In this document: positions 23,671 to 35,100 of the stretch, in pieces
How the letters are laid out: every line of letters begins with the position of its first letter
Numbering within the stretch: position 1 is the first letter of the stretch
Origin: Theropithecus gelada
Lineage: Eukaryota > Chordata > Mammalia > Primates > Cercopithecidae
Direction of reading: 5' to 3'
NCBI RefSeq assembly: GCF_003255815.1
Contig: NC_037680.1
Location: 16,650,547-16,714,546, forward strand
DNA: 64,000 nt
The notes under the pieces: generated by a model
The model's database searches: none
Seen by the model: the letters and a program-made list of their open reading frames with translations, nothing else
Told to the model about the DNA's origin: nothing
Made by a program: the position numbers and the translations under genes

Positions 23671-26600
23671 GAGTATATTTCCTTTGGCCCTATACTCTTT
23701 AAAGGGATCCGAAATATCTGTTCTCAGATTACACAGAAATAAGGCTAGCAAAGAGATCCACGAAATACAGATGTAACTCTCTGAGTGGAAGACAAACATC
23801 ACAGAGCAGTTTCTCAGAAAGCTTCTTTCCAGATTTCATCTGAGGATATTTCCTTTTTCACCATAGCCCTCTATGGGCTTCCAAATATCACTTAGCCAAT
23901 TCCACAACAACTGTCTTAGCGAAAGGCTTCTTGAGGGGAAAGCTGTAACTCTGTGAGATCATTTCACAGAACACAAAGAAGTTTCTCAGAAAACTTCTTT
24001 CTCTTTGTTATCGGAGGATATTTCCTTTGGCCCTATAGTCTTCAAAGGGATCCGAAATATCTGTTCTCAGATTCCACAGAAATAAGACTAGCAAAGAGAT
24101 CCACGAAATATAGATGTAACTCTGTGAGTGGAAGACAAACATCACAGAGCAGTTTCTCAGAAAGCTTCCTTCCAGATTTCATCTGAGGATATTTCTTTTT
24201 TAAACCATAGCCCTCCATGGGCTTCCAAATACCACTTTGCCAATTCCACAAGGACTGTCTTAGCCAAACGCTTCCTGAGGGGAAAGCTGTAACTCTGTGA
24301 GTTGATTTCACCGAACACAAAGAAGTTTTTCACAAAGCTTCTTTCCCTTTGCTATCGGAGGATATTTCCTTTGGCCCTATACTCTTCAAAGGGATCCGAA
24401 ATATCTGTTCTCAGATTCCACAGAATTAAGGCTAGCAAAGAGATCACGAAATGTAGATGTAAATCTCTGAGATGAATTATCAGAACACTAAGCAGTTTCT
24501 CAGAAAGCTTGTTTCCAGATTTCATCTGAGGATACTTCTTTTTTCACCATAGCCCTCTATGGGCTTCCAAGTATCACTTTGCCAATTCCCCAAGAACTGT
24601 CTTAGCGAAAGGCTTCTTGAGGGGAAAGCTGTAACTCTGTGAGATGATTTCACAGAACACAAAGAAGTTTCTCAGAAAGCTTCTTTCTCTTTTTTATCGG
24701 AGGATATTTCCTTTGGCCCTTTTGTCTTTAAAGGGATCCGAAATATCTGTTCTCAGAATCCACAGAAATAAGGCTAGCAAAGAGATCCACGAAATACAGG
24801 TGTAACTTTGTGAGATGAATTTAGAGAACACTAAGCAGTTTCTCAGAAAGCATGTTTGCAGTTTTCATCTGAGGATATTTCCTTTTTCAACATAGCCCTC
24901 TATGGGCTTCCAAATATCACTATGCCAATTCCACAAGAACTGTCTTAGCGAAACGCTTCTTGAGGGGAAAGCTGTAACTCTGTGAGATGATTTACAGAAC
25001 ACAAAGAAGTTACTCTAAAAGCTTCTTTCTCTTTGTTATCGGAGGATATTTCCTTTGTCCCTATAGTCTTCAAAGGGATCCGAAATATCTGTTCTCAGAT
25101 TCCACAGAAATAAGGCTAGCAAGAGATGCACGAAATACAGATGTAAGTCTCTGAGTGGAAGACACACATCATAGAGCAGTTTCTCAGAAAGCTTCTTTCC
25201 AGATTTCATCTGAGGTATTTCCTTTTTCACCATAGCCCTCTATGGGCTTCCAAATATCACTTTGCCAGTTACACAAGAACTGTCTTAGCGAAACGCTTCT
25301 TGAGGGGAAAGCTGTAACTCCGTGAGATGATTTCACGAACACAAAGAAGTTTCTCAGAAAGCTTCTTTCTCTTTGTTATCAGAGTATATTTCGTTTGGCC
25401 CTATACTCTTCAAAGGGATCCGAAATATCTGTTCTCAGATTCCACAGAAATAAGGCTAGCAAAGAGATGCTCAAAATACAGATGTAACTCTGTCAGATGA
25501 ATTAACAGAACACTAAGTAGTTTCTCAAAAAGCTTCTTTCCAGACTTCACCTGAGGGTATTTCCTTTTTCTCCATAGCCCTCTATGGGCTTCCAATTACC
25601 ACTTTGCGAATTCCAAAAGAACTGTCTTAGCGAAAGGCTTCTTGAGGTGAAAGCTGTAACTCTGTGAGGTCATTTCACAGAACACAAAGAAGTTTCTCAG
25701 TAAGCTTCTTTCTCTTTGTTATCGGAGGATATTTCCTTTGGCCCTATAGTCTTCAAAGGGATCCCAAATATCTGTTCTCAGATTCCACAGAAATAAGGCT
25801 AGGAAAGAGATCCACGAAATACAGATGTAACTCTGTGAGTGGAAGTCACACATCTCAGAGCAGTTTCTCAGAAATCTTCTTTCCAGATTTCATCTGAGGA
25901 TATTTCATTTTTCACCATAGCCCTCTATGGGCTTCCAAATATCACTTTGCCAATTCCACAAGAACAGTCTTAGAGTAAGGCTTCTTGAGGGGAAAGCTGT
26001 AACTCTGTGACATGATTTCACAGAACACATAGAAGTATCTCAGAAGGCTTCTTTCTCTTTGTTATCAGAGGATATTTCCTTTGGCCGTATATTCTGCAAA
26101 GGGATCCGAAATATCTGTTCTCAGATTCCACAGAAATAAGGCTAGCAAAGAGATCCACGAAATACAGATGTAACTCTCTGAGTTGCAGTCACACATCACA
26201 GAGCAGTTTCTCAGAAAGGTTTTTTTTTTCAGATTTCATCTGAGGATATTTCCTTTTTCACCATAGCCCTCTATGGGCTTCAAAATATCACTTTGCCAAT
26301 TCCACAAGGAGTGTCTTAGCGAAAGGCTTCTTGAGGATAAAGCTGTAACTGTGTGAGATGATTTCACAGAACACAAAGTAGTTCCTCATAAAGCTTCTTT
26401 CTCTTTGTTATCGGAGGATATTTCCTTTGGCCCTATAGTCTTCAAAGGGATCCGAAATATCTGTTCTCAGATTCCACAGAAATAAGGTTAGCAAAGACAT
26501 CCAGGAAATAAAGATCTAACTCTGTGAGATGAATTAACAGAACACTAAGTAGTTTCTCAGAAAGCTTCTTTCCCGATTTCATCTGAGGATATTTCCCTTT

Positions 26601-27470
26601 TCACCGTAGCCCTCTACGGGCTTCCAAATATCACTTTGCCAATTCCACAAGAACTGTCTTAGCGAAAGGCTTCTTGAGGGGAAAGCTGTAATGCTGTGAG
26701 ATCATTTCACAGAACACAAAGAAGTTTCTCAGAAAACTTCTTTCTCTTTGTTATCGGAGGATATTTCCTTTGGCCCTATAGTCTTCAAGGGGATCAGAAA
26801 TATCTGTTTTCAGATTCCACAGAAATAAGGCTAGCAAAGAGATCCACGAAATAGAGATGAAACTCTGTGAGATGAATTAACAGAACACTAAGCAGTTTCT
26901 CAGAAAGCTTGTTTCCAGATTTCATCTGAGGATACTTCCTTTTTCACCATAGCCCTGTATGGGCTTCCAAGTATCACTTTGCCAATTCCACAAGAACTGT
27001 CTTAACGAAAGGCTCCTTGAGGGGAAAGCTGTAACTCTCTGAGATGATTTCACAGAACACAAAGAAGTTTCTCAGAAAGCTTCTTTCTCTTTGTTAGCGG
27101 AGGATATTTCGTTTGGCCCTGTAGTCTTCAAAGGGAACCGAAATATCTGTTCTCAGATTCCACAGAAATAAGGCCAGCAAAGATATCCACGAAATACAGA
27201 TGTAACTCTGTCAGATGAATTAACAGAACACTAAGTAGTTTCTCAGAAAGCTTTTTTCCAGACTTCACCTGAGGATATTTCCTTTTTCTCCATAGCCCTC
27301 TATGGGCTTCCAAATATCACTTTGCCAACCCCACAGAAACTGTCTTCGCGAATGGCTTCTTGAGGGGAAAGCTGTAACTCTCTGAGATCATTTCACAGAA
27401 CACAAGAAGTTTCCCAGAAAGCTTCTTCCTCTTGGTTATCGGAGGATATTTCCTTTGTCCCTATAGTCTT
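23671..27470 (+). repeat. Ten-monomer (five-dimer) higher-order repeat, about 1.71 kb
   Basis: GAGTATATTTC with CTATACTC occurs at 23671 and 25382 (1711 bp apart). TTTCGTTTGG at 25389 and 27107, CTCTGTCAGATG in the following monomers, and CAGACTTCACCTGAG at 25541 and 27259 are all shared at 1718 bp. The rare ATCATTTCAC/GTCATTTCAC variant also recurs near 23948, 25671 and 27383. Several independent diagnostic bases at one spacing support duplication of a block of five dimers. Confidence 0.7.
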
Positions 27471-28081
27471 CAAAGGGATCCAAAATATCTGTTCTTAGAT
27501 TCCACAGAAATAAGGCTAGCAAAGAGATCCACGAAATAAAAATTTGACTCGGTGAGTGGAACTCACACATCATAGAGCAGTTTCTCAGAAAACTTCTTTC
27601 CAGATTTCATCTGAGGATATTTCCTTTTTCACCGTAGCCCTCTATGGGCTTCCAAATATCACTTTGCCAATTCCACAAGAACTGTCTTAGCGAAAGTCTT
27701 CCTGAGGGGAAAGTTGTAACTCTGTGAGATGATTTCACAGAACACAAGAAGTTTCCCAGAAAGCTTCTTTCTCTTCGTTATCGGAGGATATTACCTTTAG
27801 CTCTAAAGTCTTCAAAGGGATCCGAAATATCTGTTCTCACATTCAAGAGAAAGAAGGCTAGCAAAGAGATCCACGAAATACAGATCTAACTCTGTGAGTG
27901 GAAGTCACACATCACACAGCACTTTCTCAGAAAGCTTCTCTCCAGATTTCATCTGAGGATATTTCCTTTTTCACCATAGCCCTCTATGGGCTTCCAAATA
28001 TCACCTTGCGAATTCCACAAGAACTGTCTTAGCGAAAGGCTTCTTGAGGGGAAAGCTGTAACTCTGTGAGATGATTTCAGC

Positions 28082-28082
28082 N
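28082..28082. other. Ambiguous base N flanked by a 57-bp direct repeat
   Basis: The stretch 28024-28080 (TGTCTTAGCGAAAGGCTTCT onward) is repeated immediately after the N at 28083-28139. The two halves therefore overlap, as expected when two contigs are joined without merging. Confidence 0.9.
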
Positions 28083-28749
28083 TGTCTTAGCGAAAGGCTT
28101 CTTGAGGGGAAAGCTGTAACTCTGTGAGATGATTTCACAGAACACAAAGTAGTTTCTCAGAAAGCTTCTTTCTCTTTGTTATCAGAGGATATTTCCTTTG
28201 GCCCTACAGTCTTCAAGGGGATCCGAAATATCTGTTCTCAGATTCCACAGAAATAAGGCTAGCAAAGAGATCCACGAAATACAGATGTAACTCTGTGAGA
28301 TGAATTAACAGAACACTAAGCAGTTTCTCAGAAAGCTTCTTGCCAGATTTCATGTGTTGATATTGCCTTTTTCACCATAGCCCTGTATGGGCTTCCAAAT
28401 ATCACTTTGCCAATTCCTCAACAACTGTCTTAGCGAAAGGCTTCTTGAGGGGAAAGCTGTACTCTGTGAGATGATTTCACAGAACACAAAGTAGTTTCTC
28501 AGAAAGCTTCTTTCTCTTTGTTATCGGAGGATATTTCCTTTGGCCCTATAGTCTTCAAATGGATCCGAAATATCTGTTCTCAGATTCCACAGAAATAAGG
28601 CTAGAAAAGAGATCCTCGAAATACAGATGGAAGTCTTTGAGATGAATTAACAGAACACTAAGCAGTCTCTCAGAAAGCTTCTTTCCATATTTCATCTGAG
28701 GTTATTTCCTTTTTCACCATAGCCCTCTATGGGTTTCCAAATATCACTT

Positions 28750-28750
28750 N
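28750..28750. other. Ambiguous base N at a monomer phase break
   Basis: Before the N a type B monomer stops at ATATCACTT. After it the sequence restarts at GCAGTTTCTCAG of another type B monomer. The expected rest of B and a whole type A are missing, so the dimer phase is broken exactly at the N. Confidence 0.9.
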
Positions 28751-31700
28751 GCAGTTTCTCAGAAAGCTTCTTTCCAGATTTCATCTGAGGATATTTCCTT
28801 TTTCACCCTAGCCCTCTATTGGCTTCCAAATATCACTTTGCCAATTCCACAAGAACTGTCTTAGGGAAAGGCTTCTTGAGGGGAAAGCTGTAACACTGTG
28901 AGATGATTTCACAGAACACAATGAAATTTCTCAGAAAGCTTCTTTCTCTTTGTTATCGAACGATATTTCCTTTGGCCCTATAGTCTTCCAAGGGATCCGA
29001 AGTATCTGTACTCAGATTCCACAGAAATAAGGCTAGCAATGAGATCCACGAAATAGAGATGTAACTCTGAGAGATGAATTAACAGAACACTAAGCTGTTT
29101 CTCAGAAAGCTTCTTTCCAGATTTCATCTGAGGATATTTCCTTTTTCACCACAGCCCTCTATGGGCTTCCAAATATCACCTTGCCAATTCCACAAGAACT
29201 GTCTTAGCGAAAGGCTTCTTGAGGGGAAAGATGTAGCTCTGTGAGATGATTTCACAGAACACAAGGAACTTTGGCAGAAAGATTCTTTCTCTTTGTTATC
29301 GAACGATATTTCCTTTGGCCCTATAGTCTTCAAAGGGATCCGAAATATCTGTTGCCAGATTCCACAGAAATAAAGCTAGCAAAGAGATCCACGAAATACA
29401 GATGTAACTCTCTGAGGTGAATTAACAGAACACTAAGCACTTTCTCAGAAAGCTTCTTTCCAGATTTCATCTGAGGATATTTCCTTTTTCACCATAGCCC
29501 TCTATGGGTTTCCAAATATCACTTTGCCAATTCCACGAGAACTATCTTAGCGAAAGTCTTCTTGACGGGAAAGCTCTAACTCTTTGAGATTATTTCACAG
29601 AACACAAAGAGGTTTCTCAGAAAGGTTCTTTCTCTTTGTTATCGGAGGATATTTCCTTTGGCCCTATAGTCTTCCAGGAATCAGAAATATCTGTTCTCAG
29701 ATTCCACAGAAATAAGGCTAGAAAAGAGATCCACGAAATACTGAGGTAACTCTCTGAGATGAATTAACAGAACACTAAGCAGTTTCTCAGAAAGCTTCTT
29801 TCCCGATTTCATCTGAGGATATTTCCTTTTTCACCATAGCCCTCTATGGGCTTCCAAATATCACTTTGCCGATTTCAAAAGAACTGTCTTAGCGAAAGGC
29901 TTCTTGAGGGGAAAGCTGTAACTCTGTGAGTTGATTTCATAGAACACAAAGAAGTTTCTCAGAAAGATTCTTTATCTTTGTTATCAGAGGATATTTCCTT
30001 TGGCCCCATAGTCTTCAAATGGATCCGAAATATCTATTCTAAGATTCCACAGAAATAAGGCTAGAAAGAGATCCTCGAAATACAAATATAACTCTGTGAG
30101 ATGAACTAACACAACACTAAGCAGTTTCTCAGAAAGCTTCTTTCCAGATTTCATCTGAGGATATTTCCTTTTTCACCATAGCACTCTTTGGGCTTCCAAA
30201 TATCACTTTGCCAATTCCACAAGAACTTCTTAGCGAAAGGATTCTTGAGGGGAAAGCTGTAACTCTGTGAGATGATTTCACAGAACACAAAGAAGTTTCT
30301 CAGAAAGCTTCTTTCTCTTTGTTATCGGAGGATATTAACTTTGGCCCTATAGTCTTCAAAGGGATCCGAAATATCTGTTCTCAGATTCCACACAAATAAG
30401 GCTAGCAAAGAGATTCCAGGAAATACAGATGTAACTTTGTGAGTGGAAGTCACACATCACAGAGCAGTTTCTCAGAAAGCTTCCTTCCAGATTTCATCTG
30501 AGGATATTTCCTTTTTCAACATAGCCCTCTATGGGCTTCCAAATATCACTTTGTCAATTCCACAAAATCTGTCTTAGCGAAAGGCTTCTTGAGGGGAAAG
30601 CAGTAACTCTGTGAGATGATTTCACAGAACACAAAGAAGTTTCTCAGAAAGCTTCTTTCTCTTTGTTATCGGAGGATATTTCCTTTGGCCCTATAGTCTT
30701 CAAAGGGATCCGAAATATCTGTTCTCAGATTCCACCCAAATAAGGCTAGCAAAGAGACTCACGAAATACAGATGTAACTCTGTGAGATAAATTAACAGAA
30801 CACTAAGCAGTTTCTCAGAATGCTTCTTTCCAGATTTCATCTGGGGATATTTCCTTTTTCACCATAGCCATATAAGGGCTTCCAAATATCACTTTGCCAA
30901 TTCCACAAGAACTGTCTTAGCGAAAGGCTTCTTGAGGGGAAAGCTCTAACTCTGTGAGATGATTTCACAGAACACAGAGAAGTTTAACAGAAAGCTTCTT
31001 TCTCTTTGTTATCGGAGGATATTTCCTTTGGCCCTATAGTCTTCAAATGGATCTGAAATATCTGTTCTCAGATTCCACGGAAATAAGGCTAGCAAAGAGA
31101 TCCACGAAATACAGATGTAACTCTGGGAGATGATTTAACAGAACACTAAGCAGTTTCTCAGAAAGCTTCTTTCCTGATTTCATCAGAGGATATTTCCTTT
31201 TTCACCTTAGCCCTCTACGGGCTTCCAAATATCACTTTGCCAATTCCACAAGAACTGTCTGAGCGAAAGGCTTCTTGAGGGGAAAGCTGTAACTCTGTGA
31301 GGCGATTTCAGAGAACACAAACAAGTTTCTCAGAAAGCTTCTTTCTCTTTGTTATCGGAGGATATTTCCTTTGGCCCTATAGTCTTCAAATGGATCCGAA
31401 ATATCTATTCTAAGATTACACAGAAATAAGGCTAGAAAGAGATCCACGAAATACAGATGTCACTCTGTGAGATGAATTAACAGAACACTAAGCAGTTTCT
31501 CAGAAAGCTTCCTTCCAGATTTCATCTGAGGATATTTCCTTTTTCACCGTAGCCCTCTATGGGCTTCCAAATATCACTTTCTCCATTCCACAAAAACTGT
31601 CTTAGCTAAAGGCTTCTTGAGGGGAAAGCTGTAATTCTGTGAGATGTTTTCACAGAACACAAAGAAGTTTCTCAGAATGCTTCTTTGTCTTTGTTATCGG

Positions 31701-32140
31701 AGGATATTTCCTTTGGCACTATAGTCTTCAAAGGGATCTGAAATATCTGTTCTCATATTCCCCAGAAATAAGGCTGGCAAAGAGATCCATGAAATACAGA
31801 TGTAACTCTGTGAGATGAATGAACAGAACACTAAGCAGTTTCTCAGAAAGCTTCCTCCCAGATTTCATCTGAGGTTATTTCCTTTTTCACCATAGCCCTC
31901 CATGGGCTTCCAAATATCACTTTGCAAATTCCAGAAGAACTGTCTTAGCGAAAGGCTTCTTGAGTGGAAAGCTCTAACTCTGTGTGATGATTTCACAGAA
32001 CACAAAGAAGTTTCTCAGAAAGCTTCTTTCTCTTTGTTATTGGAAGATATTTCCTTTGGCCCTATAGAATTCACAGGGATCAGAAATATCTGTTCTCAGA
32101 TTCCACAGAAATAAGGCTAGCAAAGAGATCCACGAAATAG

Positions 32141-35100
32141 AGATGTAACTCTGTGAGTGGAAGTCACACATAACAAAGCCGTTTCTCAGAGAGCTTTCCA
32201 GTTTTCAGCTGAGAAGACTTTCTTTTTCACCATTGCCCTCTATGGGCTTCCATATATCAGTTTGCAAATTCCACAAGAACAGGCTTAGCGAACGGCTTCT
32301 TGAGGGGAAAGCTGTACCTCTGTGAGATAAATTAACAGAACACTAAGCAGTTTCTCAGAAAGCTTCTTTCCAGTTTTCATCTGAGGCTATTTCCTTTTTC
32401 ACCGTAGCCTTCCATGGGCTTCCAAATATCACTTTGCAAATTCCACAAGAACAGTCTTAGCCAAAGGCTTTTTGAGGGGAAAGCTGTAACTCTCAGAGAT
32501 GAATTTACAGAACACGAAGGAGTTTCTCAGAAAGCTTCTTTCTCTTTGTTATCGGAGGATATTTCCTTTGGCCCTATAGTCTTGTAACGGATCCGGAATA
32601 TCAGTTCTCAGATTCCGCAGAAATAAGGCTAGCAAAGAGATCCACGAAATACAGATGTAACACTGTGAGTGGAAGTCACACATCACAGAGCAGTTTCTCA
32701 GAAGGCTTCTTTCCGGTTTTCATCTGAGGATATTTCCTTTTTCACCATAGCCCTTCAAGGGCTTCAAATATCACTTTGCAAATTCCACAACAACAGTCTT
32801 AGTGAAAGGCTTCTTGAGTGGAAAGCTGTAACTCTGTGAGATGATTTCACAGAACACAAAGAGTTTTCTCAGAAAGTTTCTTTCTCTTTGTTATCGGAGG
32901 AAATTTCCTTTGGCCCTATAGTCTTCAAAGGGATCCGAAATATCTGTTCTCAGATTCCACAGAAATAAGGCTAGCAAACAGATCCACCAAATACAGCTGT
33001 AACTCTGTGAGTGGACGTCACACATTACAAAGCAGTTTCTAACAAATCTTCTTCCCAGTTTTTCTCTGAGGATATGTTTTTTTCACCATAGCCCTCTAAG
33101 GGCTTCCAAATATCACTTTGCAAATTCAACAAGAACAGGCTTAGCGAACGGCTGCTTGAGGGTAAAGCTGTAACTCTGTGAGATGAATTAACAGAACACT
33201 AAGTAGTTTCTCAGAAAGCTTCTTTCCAGATTCTAGCTGAGGATATTTCCTTTTTCACCATATCCTTCCATGGGTTTCCAAATATCACTTTGCAAATACC
33301 ACAAGAACAGTTTTAGCGAAAGGCTTCTTGAGTGGAAAAATGTAACTCTGTGAGATGATTTCACAGAACACAAAGAAGTTTCTCAGAAAGCGTCTTTCTC
33401 TTTGTTACCGGAGGTTATTTCCTTTGGCCCTATAGACTTCAAAGGGATCCTAAATATCCGTTCTCAGATTCCACAGAAATAAGGATAGCAAACTGCTCCA
33501 CGAAATACAACTGTAACTCTGTGAGTGGAAGTCACACATCACAAAACAGTTTCTCAGAAAGCTTCTTAGCATTTTTTGTCTGAGGATATATTCTTTTCAC
33601 CATAGACCTCTATGGGCTTCCAAATATCGCTTTGCAATTTCCACAAGAACAGTCTTAGCGAACGGCTTCTTGAGGGGAAAGCTGCAACTCTGTGAGATGT
33701 ATTAACAGAACACTAAGCAGTTTCTCAGAAAGCTTCTTTCCAGATTCTATCTGAGGATATTTACTTTTTCACCATAGCCCTCCATGGGCTTCCAAATATC
33801 ACTTTGAAAATTCCACAAGGACAGTCTTAGCGAAAGACTTCTTGAGGGGAAAGCTGTAGCTTTGTGAGATGATTTCACAGAACACAAAGTAGTTTCTCAG
33901 AAAGCTTCTTTTTCTTTGTTATCGGAGGATATTTCCTTTGGCCTTATAGTCTTCAAAAGGGTCCGAAATATCCGTTCTCAGATTCCACAGAAATAAGGCT
34001 AGGAAACAGCTCCACAAAATACAGCTGTAACTCTCTCAGTGGAAGTCACAGATAACAAAGCAGTTTCTCAAGGAGCTTCTTTCCAGTTATCATCTGAGAA
34101 TACTTTCTTTTTCACGATTGTCCTCTATGGGCTTCCAAATATCACTTTGCAAAATCCACAACAACAGGCTTAGCGAGCGGCTTCTTGAGGGGAAACTGCA
34201 ACTCTGTGAGATGAATTAACAGAACACTAAACAGTTTCCCAGAAAGCTTCTTTCCAGATTTCATCTGAGGATATTTCCTTTTTCACCCTAGCCCTCCATG
34301 GGCTTAAAGGAATCACTTTGAAAATTCCCCAAAAACAGTCTTTGCAAAAGGGTTTTTGAAGGGAAAGCTGTAACTCTGTGAGATGATTTAACAGAACACA
34401 GAGACGTTTCTCAGAAAGCTTCCTTTTCTTTGTTATCAGAGGATATTTCGTTTGGCCCTATAGTTTTCAAATGGATCCGAAATATCCTTTCTCAGATTCC
34501 ACAGAAATAAGGCTAGGAAACAGCTCCACGAAATACAGCTGTAACTCTGTGAGTGGAAGTCACACATAACAAAGCAGTTTCTCAGAGAGCTTCTTTCCCG
34601 TTTTCATCTGAGAATACTTTCTTTTTCACCAGAGCCCTCTATGGGCTTCCAAATATCACTTTGCAAATTTCACAAGAACAGGCTTAGCGAACGGCTTCTT
34701 GAGGGGAAAGCTGTAACTCTGTGAGATGAATTAACAGAACACTAAGCAGTCTCTCAGAAACCTTCTTTCCAGTTTTCATCCGAGGATATTTCCTTTTTCA
34801 CCATAGCCTTCCATGGGCTTCCAAATATCACTTTGCAAATTCCACAAGAACAGTCTTAGCGAAAGGCTTCTTGAGTGGAAAGATGTAGCTCTGTGAGATG
34901 ATTTCACAGAACATAAAGAAGTTTCTCAGAAAGCTTCTTTCTCTTTGTTATCAGAGGATATTTCCTTTGTCCCTCTTGTCTTCAAAGGGATCCGAAATAT
35001 CCGTTCTCAGATTCCACAGAAATAAGGCTAGCAAACAGATCCACGAAATACAGCTGTAACTCTATGAGTGGAAGTCACATATTACAAAGCAGTTTCTCAC

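Larger units (their letters stand above)
19045..32140 (+). repeat. Alpha satellite zone A: 342-bp A/B dimers
   Basis: Tandem monomers of about 171 bp alternate between two types. Type A carries ATGATTTCACAGAACACAAA, TTTCTCTTTGTTATCGGAGG and TTCCTTTGGCCCTATAG. Type B carries TTTCCAGATTTCATCTGAGG, TTCCTTTTTCACCATAG and CCCTCTATGGGCTTCC. The TTTGGCCCTATAG landmark recurs about every 342 bp throughout. Dimers differ by scattered substitutions and small indels. B monomers come in two subtypes, with GTGGAAGTCACACATC or GATGAATTAACAGAACAC at the start, and the order of subtypes gives super-periods (4-mer near 20.2-22.6 kb, 10-mer near 23.7-27.4 kb). The dimer and its sequence fit Old World monkey centromeric alpha satellite. 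Two single Ns lie within it. Confidence 0.95.
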
